DNA from: Nonomuraea harbinensis
Lineage (GTDB): Bacteria > Actinomycetota > Actinomycetes > Streptosporangiales > Streptosporangiaceae
NCBI RefSeq assembly: GCF_019396385.1
Contig: NZ_JAHKRN010000055.1
Span: forward strand, 1 to 57,432
Length of the DNA stretch: 57,432 nt
Direction of reading: 5' to 3'
A program made the position numbers and the translations under genes. The notes beneath the pieces were generated by a model. The model saw only the letters and a list, made by a program, of their open reading frames with translations, was not told the origin of the DNA and did no database searches. Positions 50,590-57,432 of this stretch are shown piece by piece. Each line of letters begins with the position of its first letter. The stretch's first letter is position 1.

Positions 50590-51840
50590 TCAGAACGCCG
50601 GGACGGGCTCGGGCTTCTCGGCGGGCCGCGCGCCGAGGCCGACGGCGGCGGGCCCGCGCCGCGCGGTCCTGGCCAGCAGCCAGGAGTTGATCACGGTCAG
50701 CGCGGCGAACACCGCGGTGAACGCGATCAGGGAGAAGCGCATCACCCCGTCGCCCACCGGCGACATCGCGTCCTCCGTGGTCAGCAGCCCGTAGACCGCC
50801 CACGGCTGCCGCCCCACCTCCCGGAAGACCCAACCGCCGATCATGGCCCCGAACGGCAGCGGGATCGCCGCGATCAGCACCACGTGCCAGGCGCGGAAGC
50901 CGTGCACCACCGGCCGGATCAGCATGAGCACGAAGTTCAGCCCCGAAAGGAAGAACATGATCCCGAACAGGATCAGCATGGTCAGCGCCCCGGCCTGCAC
51001 CCACTCCACGGGCGGCAGGTAGTCGCCGGGCCCGTGCAGCGCCGTCATCTCCGCCTGGACCGCGGCGGCGCGGTCGGCGTCGCCCGTCCAGGCGGCGATC
51101 TTGCCCGGCTGCAGCGTGGCGAACCCGACCCCGCCGAACGCGGCCGTGACCATCGTGGCGGGCAGCGCCACGCCCGCTCCGATCCGCAGCGACTTGCGGA
51201 AGAAATCCTGCTCAGGGGTACGCCTGAGCAGGTGGTAGGCGCTCACCCCGGCCATGAAGAAGCCGCCGACCATCATCGCCCCGCCCAGGACGTGCCCGAG
51301 CGCCACCATCGCCGCCGGGTTGGCCACCATCGCGCCGAAGTCGGTGATGTGCAGCGTGTGGCCGTCTGACCGGTAGCCGACCGGGTTCTGCAGGAAGCCG
51401 TTGGCCACCAGGATCCAGAACGCGGACGCGTACGCGGTGAGCGCGACGATCCAGATCAGCGCCAGGTGCGCCCACCGGTTCAGCTTGTCCCAGCCGAAGA
51501 TCCACAGGCCGAGGAACGTCGACTCGATGAAGAAGGCGACCATCGTCTCCAGCGCCAGGGCGGAGCCGAACACGTTCCCCGCGAACTCCGCCAGCCCGCT
51601 CCACGCCATGCCGAGCTGGAACTCCATGACGAGCCCGGTGACGATGCCCATCGCGTAGTTGATGATGTAGAGCTGGCCCCAGAACCTGGTCATGCCCACG
51701 TGGACCGGGCTGCGGCTGATCGTGGCCCGGGTCTGGATGACGGCCACCAGCGTGACCAGGCCGAGCGTCAGCGCGACGAAGAGGAAGTGCGCGCCCGCGG
51801 TGAGGGCGAACTGCAGGCGCGCGAGGTCGACGGTGTCCAT
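50590..51840 (-). CDS. cydA: Cytochrome bd ubiquinol oxidase subunit I
   Basis: 416 residues from ATG 51840. Nine hydrophobic segments. Haem ligands: His18 in 'FALTAGAHFLFVALTLG', a Met in 'LVMEFQLGM' and a His in 'VALGHVLGGAMMVGGFF'. 'VFREVGRQPWAVYGLLTT' (GRQPW) follows the Q-loop, which is of the short type. It contains the haems and the quinol site of the high-affinity oxidase. It precedes cydB by 9 bp. Confidence 0.94.
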   Translation of the reverse strand: MDTVDLARLQFALTAGAHFLFVALTLGLVTLVAVIQTRATISRSPVHVGMTRFWGQLYIINYAMGIVTGLVMEFQLGMAWSGLAEFAGNVFGSALALETMVAFFIESTFLGLWIFGWDKLNRWAHLALIWIVALTAYASAFWILVANGFLQNPVGYRSDGHTLHITDFGAMVANPAAMVALGHVLGGAMMVGGFFMAGVSAYHLLRRTPEQDFFRKSLRIGAGVALPATMVTAAFGGVGFATLQPGKIAAWTGDADRAAAVQAEMTALHGPGDYLPPVEWVQAGALTMLILFGIMFFLSGLNFVLMLIRPVVHGFRAWHVVLIAAIPLPFGAMIGGWVFREVGRQPWAVYGLLTTEDAMSPVGDGVMRFSLIAFTAVFAALTVINSWLLARTARRGPAAVGLGARPAEKPEPVPAF

Positions 51841-51937
51841 AGAGGTCAGGCTCGGGCGACGATCACCTCTCGCGCGTCAGCCCGCGGCGTGCACTCACCG
51901 TACTCCCGGGGTGTCATCCGCCCCGGGGGCGTACTCC

Positions 51938-52606
51938 TCAGGAGGTAAGCCAGCCCGGCGTGATGACACCGGCCTCGTAGGCGAGCACCACGAGCTGGGC
52001 GCGGTCGCGCACCCTGAGCTTGGTCATGATGCGGCTGACGTGGGTCTTCGCGGTGGCCGGGCTGAGCACCAGCTTGGCCGCGATCTCGTCGTTGGACAGC
52101 CCGCCGGCGACCAGCGCCAGCACCTCGCGCTCCCGCTCGGTGAGGGCGTTGAGCTCGGGGCCGGGCTCGGGCCGCTTGACCCGGCCGGCGAACTCGGAGA
52201 TCAGCCGCCGGGTGACGGACGGCGCGATGAGCGCGTCGCCTCTGGCCACCACGCGGACGGCGTGGATCAGCTCGGCCGGCTCGGTGTCCTTGACCAGGAA
52301 CCCGCCGGCGCCCGCGCGCAGCGCGCCGTAGACGTAGTCGTCGAGGTCGAACGTGGTCAGAATGATCACCTTGACCGTGTCGAGCCGCGGGTCGCCGGCG
52401 ATCCGGCGGGTGGCCTCCAGGCCGTCGAGCTCGGGCATCCGGATGTCCATCAGCACCACGTCCGGCCGCAGCTCGCGGGCCAGGGTCACGGCCTCGGCGC
52501 CGTTGCCCGCCTCCGCCACCACCTCCAGGTCGTCCTCGTCGCTGAGGATGGACCGGAACCCGGCTCGTACCAGGTTCTGGTCGTCGGCCAGCAGCACGCG
52601 GATCAT
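51938..52606 (-). CDS. NarL/FixJ-family response regulator
   Basis: 222 residues. Receiver 'MIRVLLADDQNLVRAGFRSIL' with phospho-acceptor Asp in 'DVVLMDIRMPELDG' and Lys in 'GGFLVKDTEP'. LuxR-type helix-turn-helix at the C-terminus ('LTEREREVLALVAGGLSNDEIAAKLVLSPATAKTHVSRIMTKL'). The ATG at 52606 overlaps the kinase stop (ATGA). Forms a two-component system with the gene at 53727. It lies 97 bp upstream of cydA's start on the other side, all on the minus strand but pointing away from any shared promoter I can see. Confidence 0.95.
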   Translation of the reverse strand: MIRVLLADDQNLVRAGFRSILSDEDDLEVVAEAGNGAEAVTLARELRPDVVLMDIRMPELDGLEATRRIAGDPRLDTVKVIILTTFDLDDYVYGALRAGAGGFLVKDTEPAELIHAVRVVARGDALIAPSVTRRLISEFAGRVKRPEPGPELNALTEREREVLALVAGGLSNDEIAAKLVLSPATAKTHVSRIMTKLRVRDRAQLVVLAYEAGVITPGWLTS

Positions 52607-53727
52607 GGGGCTCCGTCCAGCGGTAGTGAGGCGAGGACGCGGAAACCGCCCTCCGGTCGTGGCCCGGCCTCCAGGCTGCCGCCGAGCGCGGCGGCGCGCT
52701 CGCGCATGCCGCGCAGACCGAAGCCGCTGCCCTCGGTGAACGTGACTCCCGGGCCGTCATCGTCCACGCGGATCAGGATATGCCGGTCATCTGAGGAGAC
52801 GGTGAGCGTGGCCTCGCCGGCGCCGGAATGGCGGGAGACGTTGGTCAGCGCCTCGCGGATGATCCGGACGGCGGCCAGGTCGACCTCGACGGGCACCCGG
52901 TCGAGCGGCCCGGACAGCTCGGTGCGGACCTTCAGCCCGGACGCCCCGACCAGCTCGTCCAGCCGGGACAGGCTGTCGGCGGGCGCGGTCGGCGCGTCCT
53001 CGTCGACCTGGCGCAGCACGCCCAGCGTGGTGCGCAGCTCGCGCAGCGTCTCCTTGCTCGTCTCCTTGATCGTGCGCAGCGCCAGCTCGGCGTCTTCAGG
53101 CCGCTTCCTCATGCCGTGGAGCGCCGCCGACGCCTGCACGTTGATCAGGGAGATGTTGTGACCGAGCACGTCGTGCAGCTCCCTGGCGATGCGCAGGCGC
53201 TCCTCGCCGGCCCGCCGCCTGGCCTCCTCCTCCTTGCCGCGCTCGGCCTCGTGCGCCCGCTGCTCGGCCTCCCGCAGGTAGGCGCGGCGGTTGCGGGCCA
53301 CGCTGCCGCCCGCGATGGCCGCCACCACCCAGCCGGCGATCATGACGAACGTGCTGTCGTCCACGTGGCGGACCTCGCCGCTCTCGCCCAGCCCCATGGC
53401 CAGCAGCGCGACCGAGCCGGTGGCGATGGCGGCGATGAGATGGCCGCGATCGGCCGCGGTGTAGAGCACCAGGAACGGCAGGAAGATGATCGGCGCGTCC
53501 AGCGAGGTGAAGGGATAGTAGGCCACGGTCGCCCCCATCACGGCGACCAGGGCCCCCACCGGGCAGCGTTCGCGGAACAGCACGCCGGCCATGGCGACGA
53601 CGGGCAGCACCACGTCGAGCACGCCGGGATGCCGGTCGGCGCGGACCACCCAGGTGACGGCGAGCGCCACCACGGCCACCGCCACGACGGCGAGTGACAT
53701 GACCGTGCTTCCCTGCAGCCTGCGCAT
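52603..53727 (-). CDS. NarL-partner sensor histidine kinase (HisKA_3)
   Basis: 374 residues from ATG 53727 (MRRLQGSTVMSL); ATG 53736 is nine bases upstream. Five or six membrane helices in the first ~150 residues, a coiled-coil segment rich in Glu/Arg, then HisKA_3 with His in 'RIARELHDVLGHNISLINVQA'. The ATPase has 'IIREALTNVSRHSGAGEATLTV', 'VDDDGPGV' and 'GFGLRGMRERAAALGGSLEAG'. It lacks an extracellular sensor domain, so it probably senses a signal in or at the membrane. Coupled to its regulator by ATGA. Confidence 0.95.
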   Translation of the reverse strand: MRRLQGSTVMSLAVVAVAVVALAVTWVVRADRHPGVLDVVLPVVAMAGVLFRERCPVGALVAVMGATVAYYPFTSLDAPIIFLPFLVLYTAADRGHLIAAIATGSVALLAMGLGESGEVRHVDDSTFVMIAGWVVAAIAGGSVARNRRAYLREAEQRAHEAERGKEEEARRRAGEERLRIARELHDVLGHNISLINVQASAALHGMRKRPEDAELALRTIKETSKETLRELRTTLGVLRQVDEDAPTAPADSLSRLDELVGASGLKVRTELSGPLDRVPVEVDLAAVRIIREALTNVSRHSGAGEATLTVSSDDRHILIRVDDDGPGVTFTEGSGFGLRGMRERAAALGGSLEAGPRPEGGFRVLASLPLDGAP

Positions 53728-53809
53728 GACCCCCATTCTCCCGGTCCGCGCAGCGTACGGGCCATACACCGGAAGTCGTAAGCGGGCCGCTCGCGGGTAC
53801 AGCCCCGGG

Positions 53810-54016
53810 ATGAGCAACGAAGAGGAACTGCGCCGGCTCGACGAGGACATTGCGCGGCTGAAGCAGGAGAACCGCGAGCAGCGCGAGCAGATCAGGGACA
53901 TGGGGGCGACCGACCAGACGGAGATCGCCTCCCTGATCACCCAGGCCGACGAGCAGGCGGGACTCATCTCCGAGTTGGAGGAACGCCGAGAGAGCCTGCG
54001 TCGCCGGCAGGGCTGA
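53810..54016 (+). CDS. Small coiled-coil protein of unknown function
   Basis: 68 residues from ATG 53810 (MSNEEELRRLDEDIARLKQE). Almost entirely one charged coiled coil with heptad leucines/isoleucines, interrupted by 'DMGATDQTEIASLITQADEQ'. No signal or membrane segment. The ATG follows 'CCCCGGG' without a clear ribosome site, so leaderless expression is possible. It resembles small conserved hypotheticals of Streptosporangiales. Divergent from the kinase. Confidence 0.7.
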   Translation: MSNEEELRRLDEDIARLKQENREQREQIRDMGATDQTEIASLITQADEQAGLISELEERRESLRRRQG

Positions 54017-54037
54017 GGACAAGGCGGACGGGACGGG

Positions 54038-55051
54038 TCAGCGCAGCGCGGCCCCCACGTCGTGCAGGTGCCGCAGGGCCTGACCGTACGAGCGGAACAA
54101 CCCGGTCTCCAGGTAGCTGACGCCGATCTCCTCGCAGTAGCGCCGCACGATCGGCTGGGCCTTGCGGAGGTTGGGCGCCGGCATGTTCGGGAACAGGTGA
54201 TGCTCGATCTGGTAGTTGAGCTGGCCGAGGGCGATGTCGGTGACGACGCCGCCCCTGACGTTGCGCGAGGTGAGCACCTGCTTGCGCAGGAAGTCCAGCT
54301 TGTCTTCGGCGGTGAGCACCGGCATGCCCTTGTGGTTGGGCGCGAACGAGCAGCCCAGGTACACGCCGAACACCCCTTGGTGCACGATCAGGAACAGCAG
54401 CGCCTTCCCGAACGGCAGCACGGCGAAGACCGCGCCGAAGTAGAGCACGAAGTGGGCCAGCAGCAGCGCGCCCTCGGTGCGGCGGCGCTTGGTCTCAGGC
54501 TGGAACACCGCCTTCACGCTGGCCACGTGCAGGTGCCAGGCCTCCAGCGTGAGCAGCGGGAAGAACCAGAGCGCCTGCCGCTTGGCGATGAACCGGGGCA
54601 GGCCGCGGCTCCTGGACACCTGGTCCTCCGACCAGACGATCACCGCAGGGGAGACGTCCGGGTCGTGGTCCTCGTGGTTGGGGTTGGCGTGGTGCTTGTT
54701 GTGCTTGGTGTTCCACCAGCCCCAGCCGAGGCCGATGCCGAGGTTGCCGACCAGCATGCCGACGAGGTCGCTGGTGCGGCGGGTCCTGAAGACCTGACGG
54801 TGGCCGAGGTCGTGGGCGATGAAGCCGACCTGGGTGAAGACCACGGCGAGCACGACGGCCACGAGCAGCTGCAGCCACGAGTCGCCCACCCAGACGAACA
54901 GCGCCCAGCCGCCCACGAAGGAAGCCGCGACGATGGCGCCTCGGACGGCGTAATAAACGGGACGCCGGTCGAGCAGACCGGCCTCATTGATCTTGGTGGC
55001 GAGTCTGGCGAAGTCACTGCCTCTGGTCGCCAGGCTGGCGGGTTCGGCCAC
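54038..55051 (-). CDS. Membrane fatty acid desaturase
   Basis: 337 residues from GTG 55051, four bases after GGGAGA. The three histidine boxes are clear: 'HDLGH', 'HNKHHANPNHEDHD' and 'QIEHHLFPNMP', with two pairs of membrane helices between ('GAIVAASFVGGWALFVWVG', 'LLVAVVLAVVFTQVGFI', and a pair near the middle). A QxxHH third box belongs to front-end and acyl-lipid desaturases such as the mycobacterial DesA3-like group. It introduces a double bond into membrane acyl chains using a di-iron centre. No partner reductase is in view. Confidence 0.93.
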   Translation of the reverse strand: MAEPASLATRGSDFARLATKINEAGLLDRRPVYYAVRGAIVAASFVGGWALFVWVGDSWLQLLVAVVLAVVFTQVGFIAHDLGHRQVFRTRRTSDLVGMLVGNLGIGLGWGWWNTKHNKHHANPNHEDHDPDVSPAVIVWSEDQVSRSRGLPRFIAKRQALWFFPLLTLEAWHLHVASVKAVFQPETKRRRTEGALLLAHFVLYFGAVFAVLPFGKALLFLIVHQGVFGVYLGCSFAPNHKGMPVLTAEDKLDFLRKQVLTSRNVRGGVVTDIALGQLNYQIEHHLFPNMPAPNLRKAQPIVRRYCEEIGVSYLETGLFRSYGQALRHLHDVGAALR

Positions 55052-55169
55052 AGGTCTCCCTCGGTGTCGCGATGGACGGATGCCCCCAGACTGACGCATC
55101 CGCTGCCCTCGTGAAAGATCCGGAAGCGCGGGTCGGTCCGCGAACCCCTTACCTGCCGGTCAAACTTGC

Positions 55170-55898
55170 TCAAAATTGGGCAAGCTTCCCCTGCAGTGCC
55201 TCGAACGGGAGCTGCGGCACAGTCGCCTCGCTGAACTCCGGCAGCCCCACCACCAACTCCTCGCCCACCACCCGCAACCCCCGCGCCGCCGCGCGGGCGT
55301 CCATGCCGCGCCGCTCCATGGCGTAGAAGGAGCCGCGGCCGTAGTCGATGCGGATGCTCTCCAGCCCCGGCCGCTCCCGCGCCAGGCAGGCGCCCATGGG
55401 CTTGCCCAGCGCGTCCGGCGTGACGCCGGTGTGGGCGCTGCCCGCGACCACCAGCGTGGGGGCGGCCACCGTGTCCAGCACCCGCCGGGCCATGGCGGAG
55501 TCCCTGTCCGGCCGGTCGGCGCCGTCGAACAGCGTGAGCGTGATCGGGGACAGCCGCCGCAGCACCGCGAGGTGCCCCGCGGTCACCCGGCCGTCGCCCA
55601 CCCACCACTGCGCGCTCTCCAGCGGCGTGCCGTGTCTCAGGTACGTGTAGAGCTCCATGGTCAGGCCGCCGTGCCAGTCGAGCGCCAGGCTGCCGAGCCC
55701 GAACGCGTCCATCAGCCGCAGGATGACCAGCGGGTTCTCCCGTACTCCTGGCATCTCGCCGAGCAGCAGCAGGCCGGTCTCCATGAGCGACCGGCGCGCT
55801 CTCGCCAGGGCGGCCTCCTCCATCGGCAGCTCGAACCCGCTCGTGTCGAAGTCGGCCACGGCCCGCGTCAGGCCGTCGATGGTGTCAACGCCCGGCAT
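55170..55898 (-). CDS. Unknown protein, possibly of the EreA/ChaN-like fold
   Basis: 242 residues from ATG 55898 (MPGVDTIDGLTRAVADF). 'LLLLGEMPGVRENPLVILRLMDAFG' and later 'DSAMARRVLDTVAAPTLVVAGSAHTG' together with 'LGKPMGACLARERPG' recall the layout of erythromycin-esterase/ChaN-like proteins. Where that fold usually has a His after GE, this one has Pro (GEMPG). The second His (GSAHTG) is kept. Soluble, no signal peptide. I cannot assign a function, and the fold suggestion is tentative. The 118 bp to the desaturase start holds nothing I can name. Confidence 0.65.
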   Translation of the reverse strand: MPGVDTIDGLTRAVADFDTSGFELPMEEAALARARRSLMETGLLLLGEMPGVRENPLVILRLMDAFGLGSLALDWHGGLTMELYTYLRHGTPLESAQWWVGDGRVTAGHLAVLRRLSPITLTLFDGADRPDRDSAMARRVLDTVAAPTLVVAGSAHTGVTPDALGKPMGACLARERPGLESIRIDYGRGSFYAMERRGMDARAAARGLRVVGEELVVGLPEFSEATVPQLPFEALQGKLAQF

Positions 55899-55978
55899 GC
55901 CCTCAGGGTGATCGGGAACGTGGAGCGGTGCAACGGCCGTGTCGCCCAACGGTCGTGCGCGCTCGCCCAGCGGTCAGG

Positions 55979-56191
55979 TCACCCCGCGGACAGCCGGTCG
56001 AACAGGGCCAGCGCCGCCTCCCGCACTTCCTCGGGCGAGAGCCCGTCCAGCGTCCGCCTGGCCTGCGCGATGTCGCGGGTCGTCGCCAGCGTGATGGCCA
56101 CGGACGACGCCGCGGCCCGGTCGACGGATCCGGCGGGCGCGGCGTCGGCCAGCTCCTGGGCGTTGGCGGCGAGGTCGAGGTTGTCGTTCAA
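55979..56191 (-). CDS. Small helical protein of unknown function
   Basis: 70 residues starting at TTG 56191, which is supported by a GAGGAG ribosome site 6 nt upstream. Ala-rich and helical: 'LAANAQELADAAPAGSVDRAAASSVAITLATTRDIAQARRTLDGLSPEEV', ending 'LALFDRLSAG'. No membrane segment. No family recognised. It lies 80 bp beyond the start of the gene at 55898 on the same strand. Confidence 0.65.
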   Translation of the reverse strand: MNDNLDLAANAQELADAAPAGSVDRAAASSVAITLATTRDIAQARRTLDGLSPEEVREAALALFDRLSAG

Positions 56192-56287
56192 CGGGGCTCC
56201 TCAGTTGGTTGATCGGGCCATTGCATCATTCTGCGGCGTATTGTTTCCATCACTCGTCGAATGACGACTTGAGCGGGTCGTGGGCCG

Positions 56288-56926
56288 TCACGCGCCCGGG
56301 ACCGCCAGCCCCGACTCGTAGGCGGCGATCACGGCCTGGACCCTGTCGCGCAGGCCCAGCTTGGCCAGCAGGTTGCTGACGTGCGTCTTCACCGTGTGCT
56401 CGCTGACCACCATGGCCTCGGCGATCTCCGCGTTGGACAGCCCGCGGGCGATCAGCTGCAGCGTCTCCCGCTCCCTGGCCGTCAGCACGTCCAGCGCCCC
56501 GGGCCTCGGCCTGGCTGGCCGGGACGTGAACTCGCGGATCAGCCGCGTCGTCACCGACGGGGCCAGCAGCGACTCGCCGGCCGCCACCACCCGCACCGCG
56601 TTCACCAGGTCGTCGCGGCGCACGTCCTTCAGCAGGAACCCGCTGGCGCCCGCCCGCAGCGCGTCGTACACATAGTCGTCCAGGTCGAACGTGGTCAGCA
56701 TGAGCACCCTGCACCCGGTCTCCGCGCACACGATCCCGGCGGCCTCGATGCCGTCCATCCGGGGCATGCGGATGTCGAGCAGCAACACGTCCGGCCGGTG
56801 CTCCCGCGCCGCGGCCACCGCCGCCAGCCCGTCCCCCGCCTCGGCCACCACCCGGATGTCCGGCTGCGCGTCCAGGATCATCGCGAACCCGCTCCGCACC
56901 AACTCCTGATCATCCGCCACCACCAC
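56288..56926 (-). CDS. NarL/FixJ-family response regulator with ambiguous start
   Basis: The core regulator is 212 residues from GTG 56926, six bases after GGGGGG. It has receiver 'VVVADDQELVRSGFAMIL' with Asp in 'DVLLLDIRMPRMDG' and Lys in 'SGFLLKDVRRDD', and a LuxR helix-turn-helix ('LTARERETLQLIARGLSNAEIAEAMVVSEHTVKTHVSNLLAKL'). The frame is open upstream to ATG 57325, which overlaps the stop of the preceding kinase as ATGA. A start there would add ~133 Pro-rich residues made of 25-residue repeats. I prefer the core because third-position GC falls sharply in the repeats. Confidence 0.85.
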   Translation of the reverse strand: MVVADDQELVRSGFAMILDAQPDIRVVAEAGDGLAAVAAAREHRPDVLLLDIRMPRMDGIEAAGIVCAETGCRVLMLTTFDLDDYVYDALRAGASGFLLKDVRRDDLVNAVRVVAAGESLLAPSVTTRLIREFTSRPARPRPGALDVLTARERETLQLIARGLSNAEIAEAMVVSEHTVKTHVSNLLAKLGLRDRVQAVIAAYESGLAVPGA

Positions 56927-56965
56927 CCGAATCCCCCCATCCGTTCCCCCCTGACGTGCGGTGTC

Positions 56966-57265
56966 GGCACGAAGCGGCGGCTCTTCAGGCGGCCCCCCTC
57001 CGGGGTGACCCATTCGTGGGGGGTTTGCGCGGAAGGGCGGGCCGTAAGGGGGTGGGTCTTCGGGCGGCTCCCCTCCGGGGTGTCCCGTTAGCTGGGGTTT
57101 TGTGCGGAAGGACCCGTTGTGATGGGGAGGTTCTTCAGACGGCCCTCCGCGGGGGTGTCCGGTTGGTGGGGGGTTTGCGTGGAGGGGAGGGCCGTGACGG
57201 CGTGGGTTTTGAGAGGTCTGCCCGCTGAGGCTTCCGGTTCGTGGGGGGCCTGCGTGGAGGGGTGT
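56966..57265 (-). repeat. 75-bp in-frame tandem repeat between kinase and regulator
   Basis: Four units of 75 bp (57265-57191, 57190-57116, 57115-57041, 57040-56966), measured from the TCTTC anchors at 56982, 57057 and 57132. In the regulator frame each unit is 25 codons. The pattern is PPxRANPPxxGHPGGxPPEE with some variation, and the unit nearest the kinase is the most diverged. Third-position GC is about 60%, far below the neighbouring genes. Confidence 0.85.
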
Positions 57266-57321
57266 TCCAGGAGGCTCCTTGGTGACGGGAGGCTGGCTTT
57301 CTCCGGGGAGGGGTGAGGGGG

Positions 57322-57432
57322 TCATGAGAGGGGGAGGCGGGCGGAGACGTGGAAGCCGGGGGCGTCGGTGCGGGGGCCTGCGGCGGCGGTGCCGCCGCAG
57401 GCGGTGGCGCGTTCGCGGATGCCGATGGGGCC
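57322..57432 (-). CDS. Sensor histidine kinase, C-terminal end only
   Basis: The last 36 codons of a kinase that runs in from the right edge. 'GPIGIRERATACGGTAAAGP' and 'FHVSARLPLS' match the end of the HATPase domain of HisKA_3 kinases (G-x-x-G-x-R-E-R). Its TGA (57324-57322) overlaps ATG 57325 of the extended regulator frame. It partners the NarL-type regulator at 56288. Confidence 0.85.
   Translation of the reverse strand, partial: GPIGIRERATACGGTAAAGPRTDAPGFHVSARLPLS

Noticed and set aside
56956..57228. A plus-strand frame over the 75-bp repeats
   Set aside because: It is antisense to the repeat array and is open only because the repeats lack stops; no start signal or neighbour supports it.
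56966..57265. CRISPR array
   Set aside because: The 75-bp units are contiguous and diverged, with no short identical repeats separated by unique spacers.

Overview
The window is very GC-rich DNA (roughly 72% by eye) with dense coding, strong G/C bias at third codon positions, many GTG starts and several apparently leaderless promoters (a -10 hexamer 6-7 nt before the start codon). This fits a filamentous actinomycete. The protein repertoire (DUF3027 plus Hsp90-like pair, DUF2530, a dynamin-like GTPase pair, many two-component systems) resembles Streptosporangiales such as Nonomuraea, but the genus is an inference. I found no rRNA, tRNA, CRISPR array, intact insertion sequence or phage gene.

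Layout. 1-16.3 kb is core-like: a partial helicase-associated protein, a HAAS-like membrane protein, TetR, a HAD hydrolase, a cold-shock protein, an MFS carrier, DUF3027, an Hsp90/sacsin-like ATPase, a secreted tripeptidyl-aminopeptidase-like lipoprotein, DUF2530, an NCS2 purine permease, MarR plus MFS, and ThpR. 16.3-21.3 kb holds an aldo/keto reductase and a flippase sharing a MerR-type divergent promoter, a secreted propeller-like protein, a conserved small protein and LhgO. 21.3-28 kb holds a histidine kinase flanked by two OmpR-type regulators, then two overlapping dynamin-like GTPase genes. 28-29 kb holds the most striking gene: the front of an FAD oxidoreductase fused in frame to the back of an ECF41 sigma factor, behind a promoter that resembles the ECF41 consensus. 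29-34.7 kb holds LysR, the threonine catabolic pair kbl-tdh, and a ROK regulator with a Gfo/Idh/MocA oxidoreductase. 34.7-37.5 kb holds an SPFH/NfeD pair and an L,D-transpeptidase. 37.5-41.3 kb is a homogentisate (tyrosine) catabolic operon, hmgA - unknown gene - fahA, with an IclR regulator. 41.4-49.8 kb holds secreted unknowns, a sarcosine-oxidase-like enzyme, MFS, an RloB-like gene remnant, an EF-hand miniprotein, a GH13 enzyme and a TetR/SDR pair. 49.8-57.4 kb holds cytochrome bd oxidase (cydAB), a NarL-type two-component system, a fatty acid desaturase, small unknowns, and a second NarL-type system whose kinase runs off the right edge.

Regulation is unusually readable. Dyads or shared motifs sit at the promoters of marR, the aldo/keto reductase/flippase, hmgA/iclR, rok/Gfo and tetR/SDR. 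In-frame tandem repeats occur in the tail of the first GTPase (45 bp) and between the last kinase and its response regulator (75 bp). A further tandem repeat lies across the stop codon of the Hsp90-like gene.
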